In this document: positions 25,901-33,910 of the stretch, in pieces
How positions within the stretch are numbered: position 1 is the stretch's first letter
Layout: the number at the start of each line of letters is the position of its first letter
Assembly (NCBI GenBank): GCA_016716425.1
Contig: JADJWJ010000004.1
Span: 186,001-250,000 of the forward strand
Length of the DNA stretch: 64,000 nucleotides
Source: Betaproteobacteria bacterium
GTDB taxonomy: Bacteria > Pseudomonadota > Gammaproteobacteria > Burkholderiales > Casimicrobiaceae
Direction of reading: 5' to 3'
Position numbers and translations under genes: made by a program
Notes under the pieces: generated by a model
The model's database searches: none
What the model saw: only the letters and a program-made list of their open reading frames with translations
What the model was told of the DNA's origin: nothing

Positions 25901-26382
25901 CCGGGCGCATGGAGCTCGAGCTGTCCGAGTTCGACGCGCCGGCTGCGCTCTCCGACGCGATGACGCTCATCCGCGAGCGCGCGATGAAGCACGGCATCGC
26001 GCTCGGGCTCGACGTGACGCCCGGCATCGCGGCGATGACCGCCGACGAGCGCAAGTTCAAGCAGATCCTGCTCAACCTGCTGTCGAACGCCGTCAAGTTC
26101 ACGCCGGACGGCGGCCGCGTCGACGTGAGCGCCACGCGCGACGGCGCGGGCCTCGTGGTCGCCGTGCGCGACACGGGCATCGGCATCGCGCCGGAGGACC
26201 AGCAGGCGGTGTTCGAGGAGTTCCGGCAGGTCGGCGCGCACTACACGAGCAAGGCGGAAGGCACGGGACTGGGCCTCGCACTCACCCGCCGCTTCGTCGA
26301 ACTGCACGGCGGCCGCATCTGGCTCGAGAGCGCTCCTGGCAAGGGCTCCACCTTCTACTTCACCATTCCGGATCGTCCATGA
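22927..26382 (+). CDS. Membrane sensor histidine kinase with extracytoplasmic domain, HAMP and three GAF domains
   Basis: The 1151-residue kinase has a first membrane helix at about 36-62 and a periplasmic dCache-like domain of about 240 residues. A second helix near 305-327 leads to a HAMP domain and a coiled coil. Three GAF domains lie at about 410-565, 580-735 and 752-905. HisKA carries the phospho-acceptor H935 (SMSHELRTPLN) and HATPase_c shows an N-box near 1050 (NLLSNAVKF) and G-box DTGIGIAP near 1082. GAF2 and GAF3 are close duplicates. No receiver is attached; the lone receiver gene follows. ATG 22927 or GTG 22924 could start it. Placement after the binding-protein array suggests it senses their state. 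Confidence 0.92.
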   Translation: MRNGVAAKVDAARTSPDAASPAPRASRHGRLFRKYLLLILTLVSGALLASGAISVYFAYQEHKTALGSLQQEKAIAAASRIEQYIRQIQQQLAFAALPQLDASDVELRRIEFLKLLRQVPEVTDIAQIDGAGREQVAVSRLGMDVLASGKDRSQEPAFRGAKRGQPWVGPVYFRKETEPYMTIAIRSGGDNGPVTIADVNLKFIWDVVSRIKIGDKGKAYVVDRNGYLVADPDIGLVLRKTNLSDLAHVRAAAERQDSDDAALLSKDLAGTPVLTSMAPIESLDWRVFVEQPVAEVYAKLNASILRTVLLLLAGLVISAVGALALARGMVRPIRTLSEGAQRIGEGNLDQNIEVKTGDELEALADRFNRMSAQLRESYAGLERKVDERTHELTNSLEQQTAISEILRVISSSPTDVQPVLDTVAERAAHLTGAPFARIMLVEGSRLLPAAEYWNGKLTEDAGRGGTTPVPLDRSSISGRAAIDRDAVHIADIAPLLASEFAGAAENMTRFDCRAVLAVPLMREGGAYGAIVLARHEPGLFAPDQVALVQTFARQAAIAIDNVRLFNETKEALDQQRASGEVLAAISSSIADTGPVFEKILASCERLFAGKVAVINLVGEDGLLRLGAYHGPGQEKMEELYPMPSDESTATGVAIRRRVVVHFPDVEHGEGVPEHAREVWNAMGVKAAIGAPMIWENRGIGSIFVGRDHAGPFSDKDVTLLKTFADQAVIAIQNARLFNETKEALDQQRASGEVLSAISSSIADTSPVFDKILTSCERLFAGKLIGITLVGGDDLVRIAAYHGPGREELDRIFPAPIDGDTGTGVAILRRGVFHVPDVEGGADMPPRMRQGCAAIGVRAIVFAPMMWEGRGIGAIFVGRDHAGPFSDKDIALLRTFADQAVIAIQNARLFREIEDKSRQLEVANQHKSAFLASMSHELRTPLNAIIGFSEVLLARFFGELNEKQDDYLKDIHSSGKHLLALINDVLDLSKVEAGRMELELSEFDAPAALSDAMTLIRERAMKHGIALGLDVTPGIAAMTADERKFKQILLNLLSNAVKFTPDGGRVDVSATRDGAGLVVAVRDTGIGIAPEDQQAVFEEFRQVGAHYTSKAEGTGLGLALTRRFVELHGGRIWLESAPGKGSTFYFTIPDRP

Positions 26383-26419
26383 GCCCGACCCACGGCGCGA
26401 CAGCGCGGAGGATCGTCCA

Positions 26420-26794
26420 ATGAGCCTCGTCCTGATCGTCGAAGACAACCCGCGCAACATGAAGCTCGTCCGCGACGTGCTGCAGGTCAAGGGGCACGCG
26501 ACGCTGGAGGCGACCACGGCGGAGGACGGCATCGCGCTCGCGGTCGAGCGCCGCCCCGACCTCGTGCTGATGGACATCCAGCTGCCCGGGATGAACGGCA
26601 TCGACGCGCTGCGGGTGCTGCGCGGCGACCCGGCGACGGCGACGATCCCGGTCATCGCCGTCACGGCGTCGGTGATGCAGCAGGACCGCAAGCTGATTCT
26701 CGAGGCCGGCTTCGACAGCTACCTCGGCAAGCCGCTCAATCTCGCCGAATTCTTGGCGGCGGTCAATGCGGCGCTCGAGAAGAAGAACGGATAA
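26420..26794 (+). CDS. Single-domain response regulator
   Basis: The 124-residue protein is a bare receiver with acidic pair E8/D9, phospho-acceptor D52 (LMDIQLPGMNG), the Thr/Ser switch (VTAS) and Lys in GKPL. There is no output domain, so it would act through protein partners or as a relay, like DivK/CheY-type regulators. It lies 37 bases after the kinase gene and is its likely partner. Confidence 0.93.
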   Translation: MSLVLIVEDNPRNMKLVRDVLQVKGHATLEATTAEDGIALAVERRPDLVLMDIQLPGMNGIDALRVLRGDPATATIPVIAVTASVMQQDRKLILEAGFDSYLGKPLNLAEFLAAVNAALEKKNG

Positions 26795-26827
26795 TGCGGG
26801 CATCGCGTTCGTGAATCCAGGCTTGCC

Positions 26828-28222
26828 ATGCAATTCGACACCGTCGTCATCGGTGCCGGCGTCTCCGGCCTCGCGGTCGCCCACGGGCTGCAGCGCCGCG
26901 GGCGCACCGTATCGGTGCTGGAAGAGGCGCCGCAGGCGGGCGGCGTCATCGCGACCGTCCGCCGCGACGGCGCGCTCTACGAGCGTGGTCCGAACAGCAC
27001 GCTCGACACGTCGCCGCGCATCGCGGAGCTGCTGACCGAGCTCGGCATCGCGGGGGAACGCGCGGACGCCAGCGCGACGGCCGCCATACGGTTCATCGTG
27101 CGCGGCGGCGCCTTGCGCGCGCTGCCGACGTCGCCACCGGCTTTTCTCAAGACGAACGCGTTCTCGCCGGGCGCCAAGCTGCGGCTGCTGCGCGAGCCGT
27201 TCATCGCACCGACGCCCGCCGGCGTGGAGGAATCGATCGCTGCGTTCGTGCGCCGGCGGCTCGGGCGCGAGTTCCTCGACTACGCGATCGACCCGTTCGT
27301 CGCCGGCATCTACGCCGGCGATCCCGAGCGCATCTCGGTCGCCGCCGCATTCCCCCGCCTGCTGGCGCTGGAGCAGAAGTACGGCAGCCTGATCCGCGGC
27401 CAGATCCTGGGCGCGCGCGAACGCAGGAAGAACAAGGAGGTGGCCAAGAACGCGGCGAAGAGCTTCTCGTTCCGCAACGGGATGCAGACGCTGACCGACG
27501 CGCTGGCCGCCCGTCTCGCGCATCTTGCGTGCGGTGTTCGCGTGGCGCGGGTCGCGCGCGACGGCGCGGCGTATGTGGTCGAAGGAACGCACGGCAGCGA
27601 GCGGGTCGTACGGCGTGCACGCTCGATCGTGGTGGCGGCGCCCGCGCCCGCTGCGGCGGCGATCGTGGCGGGCATCGCGCCGGAGGCGGGCCGCGCGCTC
27701 GGGACGATCGATTACGCGCCGGTCGCGATCGTCGTCTGCGCCTACCGCCGCGCCGACGTCGCGCATCCGCTCGCGGGCTTCGGCTTTCTCGTGCCGAAGG
27801 TCGAGCACCGTGCGATCCTCGGCACGCTCTTCTCCAGCAGCATGTTCGACGGGCGCGCGCCCGGCGACAGGGTGCTGCTCACGACGTTCGCGGGCGGACG
27901 CCGCAATCCGGAGGTGCTGGGCATGACCGACGAAGGCCTCGGCGACGCCGTGCACGCGGAACTCGCCGACCTGATCGGCGCGCGCGCGGCGCCGGTGTGG
28001 CGCGAGATCGTGCGCTGGCCGCAGGCGATCCCGCAGTACGACCTGGGCCACCTCGAGCGTCTGCGCCCCGTCGAGGTGGCGGAGAGCGCGAACCCCGGGC
28101 TGTGGTTCTGCGCCAACTGGCGCGGCGGGGTGGCCGTCGGCGACCGCATCGCGAAGGGCGACGCGCTGGCGGGAGATGTCGACGCGTTCCTGCGCGACGC
28201 GAGTCCCGGCCGCGCGGCGTAG
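26828..28222 (+). CDS. hemY: Oxygen-dependent protoporphyrinogen oxidase
   Basis: The 464-residue flavoprotein oxidises protoporphyrinogen IX to protoporphyrin IX, the step before iron insertion in heme synthesis. The N-terminus VIGAGVSGLAVAHGL is the FAD dinucleotide-binding motif, followed by EEAPQAGGVIAT and RGPNSTLDTSP, typical of HemY/PPOX. The C-terminus (GLWFCANWRGGVAVGDRIAKG) closes the FAD site. It is also called hemG in some schemes. It starts 33 bases after the receiver gene and is about 2.3 kb upstream of the cytochrome/nitrite reductase operon. Confidence 0.92.
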   Translation: MQFDTVVIGAGVSGLAVAHGLQRRGRTVSVLEEAPQAGGVIATVRRDGALYERGPNSTLDTSPRIAELLTELGIAGERADASATAAIRFIVRGGALRALPTSPPAFLKTNAFSPGAKLRLLREPFIAPTPAGVEESIAAFVRRRLGREFLDYAIDPFVAGIYAGDPERISVAAAFPRLLALEQKYGSLIRGQILGARERRKNKEVAKNAAKSFSFRNGMQTLTDALAARLAHLACGVRVARVARDGAAYVVEGTHGSERVVRRARSIVVAAPAPAAAAIVAGIAPEAGRALGTIDYAPVAIVVCAYRRADVAHPLAGFGFLVPKVEHRAILGTLFSSSMFDGRAPGDRVLLTTFAGGRRNPEVLGMTDEGLGDAVHAELADLIGARAAPVWREIVRWPQAIPQYDLGHLERLRPVEVAESANPGLWFCANWRGGVAVGDRIAKGDALAGDVDAFLRDASPGRAA

Positions 28223-28238
28223 GGCGCACGGCGTTCCT

Positions 28239-28539
28239 CTCACCCCGACCCTCTCCCCACTGCGCGGGGAGAGGGAGACGCCTCGCGCGCGTCCGCGCGT
28301 CGACCGCGCGGCCACGCGCGCGCGATCAACCGAGCCTGGCTCGGTTTCCCGCGCGCGCCCACGACGCCGCATGCCAACGAGGGCCGCGCGTCCACGAATT
28401 GTCGAGCCTTGCTCGAGTTCCCGCGAGTAACCGGAGGAACCGAGCCTCGCTTTGCTTCCCGGTCATCGCGATCGACGCCCGGGCGCGCAACGAGTGCCCC
28501 CTCTCCCCGCGAAAGCGGGGAGAGGGCTGGGGTGAGGGG
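28239..28539. repeat. Composite repeat island flanked by inverted palindromes
   Basis: The 348-base gap between hemY and the next gene holds palindromes at 28239-28275 (CTCACCCCGACC..) and 28498-28539 (..GGCTGGGGTGAGGGG) in opposite orientation. Between them are short units centred on CGAGCCTGGCTCGG (28328), TCGAGCCTTGCTCGA (28401) and CGAGCCTCGCTTTGC (28440). The architecture matches the island at 7461-7730. No gene was found here. Confidence 0.8.
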
Positions 28540-28570
28540 CGATGTTGCCGGAGCGCGACGCCGCCGAGGC

Positions 28571-30155
28571 TCACGCCGCGCCGACCTTCGCCGCGACCGC
28601 CGCGGCGAGGGCCGCGACGTCGATCGGTCCGCTTGCGTCGAAGGTCACGGCGGCGGCCACCTCGTCGGGGCCGAGCGGCTCGGCGGCGGCAAGCTGCCGC
28701 TCGAGTACCGCGAGTGTTGCTTCCGACGCGTCCGTTCCCGCGGCGTCACGGGCCGTCACACGCGCGCGCATGACGGCGGCCGGCGTCTGCGGGGCGAGGA
28801 TCGCGAACGGCACTTCGAGCGTGGCGGCGAGCGTGCGGAACGCCGCGCGCTGCGCCCGCGCGAGAAAAGTCGCGTCGACGATGACCGGATAGCCGGCAGC
28901 GAGCACCGTGCGTGCGAGGTCCGCGAGCCGCGCGTACGTCCGCGCGGTCATGTCGCCCGCGTAGATGCCGGCCGCTGAGGCCCGAGCCCGAGCGGTCCGC
29001 GGCGGCGAGCCCCGCGAGGCGCTTGCGCTCCACGTCCGAGCGGATGCGGATCCAGTCGTCGGTCTCCGTCAGCCGCCCCGCGGCGAAGCTCTTGCCGCTG
29101 CCCGACGCGCCGCAGGTGATGGCCAGCGCCGCCCGCGGCGACTCCGCGCACGTTTCGGCGAGCGTGAGGTGCGCCAGGAATTCCGCGCGGTCGCGCCCGC
29201 GCGCGGCCGCACCGGTCTCCTGCGCGGCGCGGATCGCGGCGATCTTCGCGCGCACCATCGCTCGGTAGACGACGTAGAAGCGCAGCACGGCGAGCCCATC
29301 GTAGTCGCCGGTCGCCTCGAGGTAGTCGTTGACGAAGCGCTGCGCGAGGTCGCGCCGGCCGCGGTGGCGCAGATCCATCGCGGTGAACGCGACCTCGGCC
29401 ATCACGTCGGTCCAGCGCAGCGCCGGGTTGAACTCGATGCAGTCGAACACGACGACGCGGCCGCCGTGGAGCACCATGTTCGCGAGGTGCAGGTCGCCGT
29501 GGCACTCGCGCACGCGTCCGGCGGCCAGGCGCGCGGCCATCGCCGGGGCGACCCGGCCGTGCTCGGCCCGCGTCCACGCATGCAGCGCGTCGACGCGAGG
29601 AGCCACGTCCGCCGCGCGCTCCAGCCTGCGTACGTGGTCGAAGTTGGCCAGCGCGTTGGCGAGCACCGCGGCGGGATCGCCCCACGGATCGTCCTTCGCC
29701 GCGGCGGGGGCCGCGGCATGGAAGCGCGCGACGGTGTGCGCGAGCTCGTCGATGCGCTCGGGCGGCAGCGCGCCGGCGGCGAGCAGGCGGTCGAGCTCCT
29801 GCGTGCGGTCGAAGCGGCGCATCCGCACCGCGTACTCGATCGGCGCCCCATCCCCGCCAACGCGCGGCGCGTCCGGCGTGCCGGTGATCGCGACGACGTC
29901 GAGGTAGAGTTCGGGCGCGAGCCGGCGATTCAGGCGCACCTCCTCGGCGCACGCGTGCCGGCGCTTCGCGAGCGTGGAGAAGTCGAGAAAGGTGAGGTCG
30001 AGCGGCTTCTTGATCTTGTACGCGAAGTCGCCGGCCAGCACGACCCACGAGATGTGCGTCTCGACGACGGCGACGTCGGCGATGGCGTGCGGAAACTGCG
30101 CCGGATCGCGCAGGCGCAGCGCGAGCGAGGGCGAAGCGGCGGCGGGCGGGGCCAT
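28571..30155 (-). pseudogene. Aminoglycoside phosphotransferase-like/P-loop kinase fusion, frameshifted
   Basis: The N-terminal part from ATG 30155 is APH-like, with AGDFAYKIKKPLDLTFLDF, catalytic HGDLH and metal-binding FDCIEFN. The C-terminal part is a P-loop kinase-like domain (GASGSGKS, then VIVDATFL). This matches the COG2187-type bifunctional protein of about 520 residues. The frame breaks near 28970: upstream reads ..RSGSGLSGRHLR, while the expected AGIYAGD continues one frame over to 28571. The span is 1585 bases, one more than a multiple of three, so one extra base explains it. It is either a real pseudogene or an assembly error. Substrate unknown. Confidence 0.8.
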
Positions 30156-30172
30156 CGGGGGCCGGCCTCCTG

Positions 30173-30478
30173 TCAGCCGGTCTGCTTTGGCGCCTGATCC
30201 GGAAACCGGTAGATCGTCGTGTTGAGATAGCGCACGACGTCGTCGACCTCGTCGTCGCTCCACCTGAGGTCGAGATTGCGCTGCCAGCGCCGCGTCTCGT
30301 CCGCCAGGGTCGTCCAGTCCGTCGCGAGCCGGCGTGCGCGCCAGTGCACTTCCTTCGTGTGGCACGCCACGCAGTGGGTCGTGTACAGGAGTTCGCCGCG
30401 CGACGGCGACTGCGCCGGCACCGCCGGGGCGAGGGCAAGCAACAGCAACACGACGGGAACGAGCGTCGGTTTCATCAT
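30173..30478 (-). CDS. Small monoheme cytochrome c
   Basis: The 101-residue exported protein has a signal peptide (TLVPVVLLLLALAPAVPAQ) and one heme site CVACH. The distal region has WQRNLDLRWSDDEVDDVVRYLN, the C-terminal helix pair of class I cytochromes. It is the third gene of the nitrite reductase operon and is a candidate electron donor to the octaheme enzyme. The ATG is at 30478 or 30475. Confidence 0.85.
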   Translation of the reverse strand: MMKPTLVPVVLLLLALAPAVPAQSPSRGELLYTTHCVACHTKEVHWRARRLATDWTTLADETRRWQRNLDLRWSDDEVDDVVRYLNTTIYRFPDQAPKQTG

Positions 30479-30515
30479 GGATCGGCGCCGGGCGCCACGG
30501 GTGTCGTCGCCTCCA

Positions 30516-31256
30516 TCATCGCACGCCGGCGCCGGCGGAGAGGTCCGCGCGCGCGATGGCGGCCGCGAGCTCGCGGTGCTCCGCGGATGCCGGCGGCAGC
30601 TGCGCGAGCAGCGCGCGCCAGTGCCGCGCCGCGGCGGCGAAGTCGCCCTCCTCGAAGGCGGCGCTGCCGGCCAGCTCGAGCGCCTTGGGATGCCCAGGGT
30701 CCCGCACGAGCGCCTGCGCCACCAGCTCGCGCGGACGACCTGCCAGCGTGCCGCCCTGCGCCATGCCCAGCGCGTCCGCGTACTCGCACCACACGCCCGG
30801 GTCCTTGCCGACGTTGGCGTTCGCCGCCAGCGCGTTCGCGTATGCGGTGGCGGCGTCGGCGAAGCGGTCGCCGGCGAAGTCCATGCGTGCGAGCAGGATC
30901 CAGCTCCGCGCGTCGCGCGGATTGCGGGCGACGTTCGCGGCGAGGTCCTCGCGCAGCACGCCCGCGGGCACGGTGTCGATGGCAGCCTGGGCATCTAGCG
31001 TGCGGCGCTCGTCCACGGCGCGGAAGTCGCCGAGCCACGCGTAGAGCGCTGCCGCAAGCGCGGGCACCAGCAGCGCGGCCGCGAGGCCGATGCGCTTCGC
31101 CGGCAGTCTGCCGGCGTCCGGTGCCGCCGCGTCCGCGGTGCGGCGCGCGCGCGCGCGCCGCGCGAGGAGCGGCCGCAGCACCCACGCGAAGGCCGCCGCG
31201 GTCATCGCAAAGGCGATGGCGCCGAACACGATCGACGCGGATCCGTCGGTGGTCAC
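30516..31256 (-). CDS. CcmI/NrfG-like TPR protein for cytochrome c maturation
   Basis: The 246-residue protein has an N-terminal membrane helix (IVFGAIAFAMTAAAFAWVLRPLL), an RXRR-rich loop, a second helix (IGLAAALLVPALAAALYAWLG) and tetratricopeptide repeats (DARSWILLARMDFAGDRFADAATAYANAL and the like). This is the CcmI (CycH)/NrfG design that presents apocytochromes to heme lyase. NrfG-type proteins help attach heme to the CXXCK site of nitrite reductases. Here the gene follows directly after a CXXCK enzyme gene. GTG 31256 is used because it puts the first helix at the N-terminus. Confidence 0.82.
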   Translation of the reverse strand: MTTDGSASIVFGAIAFAMTAAAFAWVLRPLLARRARARRTADAAAPDAGRLPAKRIGLAAALLVPALAAALYAWLGDFRAVDERRTLDAQAAIDTVPAGVLREDLAANVARNPRDARSWILLARMDFAGDRFADAATAYANALAANANVGKDPGVWCEYADALGMAQGGTLAGRPRELVAQALVRDPGHPKALELAGSAAFEEGDFAAAARHWRALLAQLPPASAEHRELAAAIARADLSAGAGVR

Positions 31257-31329
31257 GGCCCGGTCCGCTCCAGAGAAAAAGGCGAGGCCGGAGCCTCGCC
31301 TTCGCAAGCGATCACGGACGCTTCTCGTC

Positions 31330-33009
31330 TTATTTCGGAGCCGCCGGTGCCGCAGGCGGCGGAGCCTGTTTCGCCTTGATCGCATCGTCGAGGATCTTGA
31401 TGCCCTCCTGCGATGCGGCCACCGACCTCGCCAGCGATTCCTTCGCGAGGTCGAGGTTGTGGAACGACGCGCCGTTGGCGGCCGTCCACCACTCCCAGTT
31501 CGCGTGCGCCTCGCCGTGCTTGGCGCGTGCGGCCTTCAGCGCGTCCTCCGGCACGCCGGTGAGCTGCGCCGGGCCGAACTTGCCGATCAGCTGCGCCAGC
31601 CAGAACTCGGCGTTGCGCACCTTGCCCTGGTAGTGCGAGTACATCGACTCGATCACGTAGCGTGCCTGCTTCTCGTCCCACTGGCCGTGGCACTGCAGGC
31701 ACGTCTCTTTGATGTAGTTCTTCGGGTTCGTCTGCCAGTGCGACGTGTAGAACTTGCCGGTCTTGGCGTCCTTCACGCGCGGCATGTGGCACTGCGCGCA
31801 GTCGACCCCCGCCTTCTCGTGCTTCGAGCCGTAATACGTCTCGACGTCGGGGTGCTGCGCCTTCCACAGCGCGGCGCCGGTGAACTGGTTGCGGAAGTCG
31901 CGGAACTGGATGTGGTCGTAGGCCTTCAGGATGTCGCCGGGGCCGACGAACGGGAAGTAGTTGGTCCGCTTGTCGGCCATCGGGATCGCGGCGCCCGTGT
32001 TCGGGTCGAAGCCGGGGTTGCAGTTGTACTCGACGTGGCACTGGCCGCACTGCAGCTTCCCGTCGTAGCGCTCGAGCATGCCGATCTTGCGCGTGTAGCC
32101 GCGCACGCCCAGGTCCTTGACGTCGACCTTGGTCTTGCGCGCGTCCTGCGAGTAGAGCGTCGGGAAGTCGGTGCGCGTCACCGCCTCGATCAGCGCGTCG
32201 CGGACGATGCGTGGCTTCGCAGCGTGCGGGTCGTGGCAGAAGATGCAGTTGAGCGCGTGGTTGACCGAGCGCGCGGCCTCGACCACCTTCGACGTGCGGC
32301 TCCACTTGGCGCCCGGCACCGGGTCGCCCATGAACGCCCAGTCGAGGATGTGGTCCTGCGTCTTGCACGACAGGCACACCGGGTTGGCGGCGGCCGCCGT
32401 GCCCGGCTTGAACACCTTCTGGTCGGAGTCGTTCGGGTACAGGTCGGTGACGACGTCCCAGACCTTGAAGTCGCCGGCGCCGGCCAGGTAGCGCCACGTC
32501 TCCTTCGGCGCGAAGCGCCCGCCGAACGCGCGGTCGACCACGTACTGGTCGAGCAGCGCGAACGTGTGCCCGCGCGGCAGGTTGTGTTCCTTGGTGAAAC
32601 CGTGCGGCGTCATCAGCAGGTCGTACGCCGGGTCCGGCGCCGGGCCGGTCATCTGCTTCTTCTCGTAGCGCGCCGTGCGGTGGAAGTCCATCGTCGCGTA
32701 CGACTTGTACTGGTTCTGGTGGCAGCCGCCGCACGTGGCGAGGTCGGTTTTCGTCGCCGGCCGCTTCTTCGAGTCGGCGAGGTGGTCGGCCGTGCCGTCG
32801 TGGCAGGCGTTGCAGCCGACGGCCTTGTGCTTGCCGCTGTCGTAGAACGCCTTGACCGGCGCGTGGCAGGCGAGGCACGCCGCAGCGTTGAACGACGCCT
32901 TGGCGGGCGCGGCCTTCGCCTGCGCGAAGGCGGTGCCGGCGGCGGCGGCGAGCAACGCGACGGCGGCCGCGGAAACGAGTTGCGCGAAGGTGCGTCCGGT
33001 GATCCTCAT
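31330..33009 (-). CDS. Octaheme cytochrome c nitrite reductase (ammonia-forming)
   Basis: The 559-residue exported protein (signal peptide ending GTAFAQ) has eight heme sites: CXXCH at C45, C66 and C93, CXXCK at C212-K216, then CXXCH at C255, C321, C404 and C437. Three CXXCH followed by one CXXCK and four CXXCH is the order known for the octaheme nitrite reductases (TvNiR type), whose Lys-ligated fourth heme is catalytic. The Tyr-X-Cys pair Y328/C330 (VEYNC) matches the cross-linked Tyr-Cys of TvNiR, and the adjacent Gln-His Q385/H386 (KAQHP) fits the active site. It should reduce nitrite to ammonium in the periplasm. First gene of an operon with an FNR box upstream. Confidence 0.9.
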   Translation of the reverse strand: MRITGRTFAQLVSAAAVALLAAAAGTAFAQAKAAPAKASFNAAACLACHAPVKAFYDSGKHKAVGCNACHDGTADHLADSKKRPATKTDLATCGGCHQNQYKSYATMDFHRTARYEKKQMTGPAPDPAYDLLMTPHGFTKEHNLPRGHTFALLDQYVVDRAFGGRFAPKETWRYLAGAGDFKVWDVVTDLYPNDSDQKVFKPGTAAAANPVCLSCKTQDHILDWAFMGDPVPGAKWSRTSKVVEAARSVNHALNCIFCHDPHAAKPRIVRDALIEAVTRTDFPTLYSQDARKTKVDVKDLGVRGYTRKIGMLERYDGKLQCGQCHVEYNCNPGFDPNTGAAIPMADKRTNYFPFVGPGDILKAYDHIQFRDFRNQFTGAALWKAQHPDVETYYGSKHEKAGVDCAQCHMPRVKDAKTGKFYTSHWQTNPKNYIKETCLQCHGQWDEKQARYVIESMYSHYQGKVRNAEFWLAQLIGKFGPAQLTGVPEDALKAARAKHGEAHANWEWWTAANGASFHNLDLAKESLARSVAASQEGIKILDDAIKAKQAPPPAAPAAPK

Positions 33010-33120
33010 GGGTCGGCCTCGATCGTCGTTGGTCCTGCCGCAACCGGGGCCCGGGAAGCGCGATCGCGCGTGCAGCGCGATCGCGTCCCTTCCTCTCCCC
33101 CCGCTACATTGCCACGAGCG

Positions 33121-33149
33121 AGTCTAGCGGCCCGCCCCTGCTCCAGACA
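33121..33149 (-). promoter_or_regulatory. Candidate promoter of the nitrite reductase operon
   Basis: On the minus strand TGTCTG (33149-33144), 17 bases, then TAGACT (33126-33121). This would place the FNR site about 60 bases upstream of the start of transcription, a class I position. The -35 box is poor, as expected for an activator-dependent promoter. Confidence 0.4.
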
Positions 33150-33167
33150 GGGGTGGACGCGCGACCT

Positions 33168-33181
33168 TTGATCCGAATCAA
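33168..33181. promoter_or_regulatory. FNR/ANR box
   Basis: TTGATCCGAATCAA is a perfect match to TTGAT-N4-ATCAA. It lies about 160 bases upstream of the octaheme nitrite reductase start, in the gap before the GlcG/HbpS-like gene. It indicates oxygen-controlled activation of the reductase operon. Confidence 0.8.
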
Positions 33182-33256
33182 ACGGCGAGCGGGAACTTTT
33201 CGCCGGCGGCCGCCGACGCTGCGACAAATTGCCGCGGGCCGCCGCGCCGCGCGCCG

Positions 33257-33766
33257 CTACTCGAGTTCGATGGCGTCGCCGATCGCCGCGATGCCGGCCT
33301 TTGCGCAGGTGTCGTCGGCGTCGCCGGCTGGTGCTCCGGACACGCCGATCGCGCCGACGAGCGCGCCCTTCGCGCGGATCATGATCCCGCCGCCGACGGC
33401 GACGACGCCGGACCACTCGCGGATCCCGCTCGACGGGCGGCCCGCCTGCGACGCCGCGGCAAGTTCCGTCGTGTCCGTGCGGAAGCTGACGGCGGTGGCC
33501 GCCTTGCCGATCGCGGCCTGGCTGGTGTGCCAGCCGGCGAGGTTGTCGCGCAGCAGCGCGAGCGGCTGGCCGCCACGGTCGACGACCGCGACCGCCACGG
33601 TGTACCCGTCCTTCTGGCAGCGGGCGAGCGCCGCCTGGGCCGCCTGCTGCGCCGCGGCCGTGGTCAGCGACTGGTAAGTGCCAAGAAGCTTCTGGCCCGT
33701 GGCGGCGGGCGCGAACGTGACGGCGACCGCGGCGGCTGCCGCGGCGATCGCGATTCTGGCGCGCAT
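33257..33766 (-). CDS. Exported GlcG/HbpS-like (PF03928) protein
   Basis: The 169-residue protein has a signal peptide (MRARIAIAAAAAAVAVTFAPAATG) and a GlcG/HbpS domain, seen in VVDRGGQPLALLRDNLAGWHTSQAA, GGGIMIRAKGALVGAIGVSG and the C-terminal DDTCAKAGI. Members bind heme or cobalamin-related ligands or act in glycolate metabolism; exported ones are often near redox genes. Its location between the nitrite reductase operon and hemN makes a heme link plausible. A partial FNR-like sequence (TTGCG-N4-ATCAA, 33872-33885) lies about 105 bases upstream of its start. Confidence 0.85.
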   Translation of the reverse strand: MRARIAIAAAAAAVAVTFAPAATGQKLLGTYQSLTTAAAQQAAQAALARCQKDGYTVAVAVVDRGGQPLALLRDNLAGWHTSQAAIGKAATAVSFRTDTTELAAASQAGRPSSGIREWSGVVAVGGGIMIRAKGALVGAIGVSGAPAGDADDTCAKAGIAAIGDAIELE

Positions 33767-33910
33767 TGCTTCCTCCCTGTCCGGACAGACGTCGATGGCT
33801 GCGACGCGGCCACCGCTGTCCCGGCCGCGCCCCCGTACGTCGCGACGATAGCCGGATTGCCGGCACGCGCGTTGCGCCGGATCAAACGAACCGCAGGATG
33901 GCAGCGGGCG

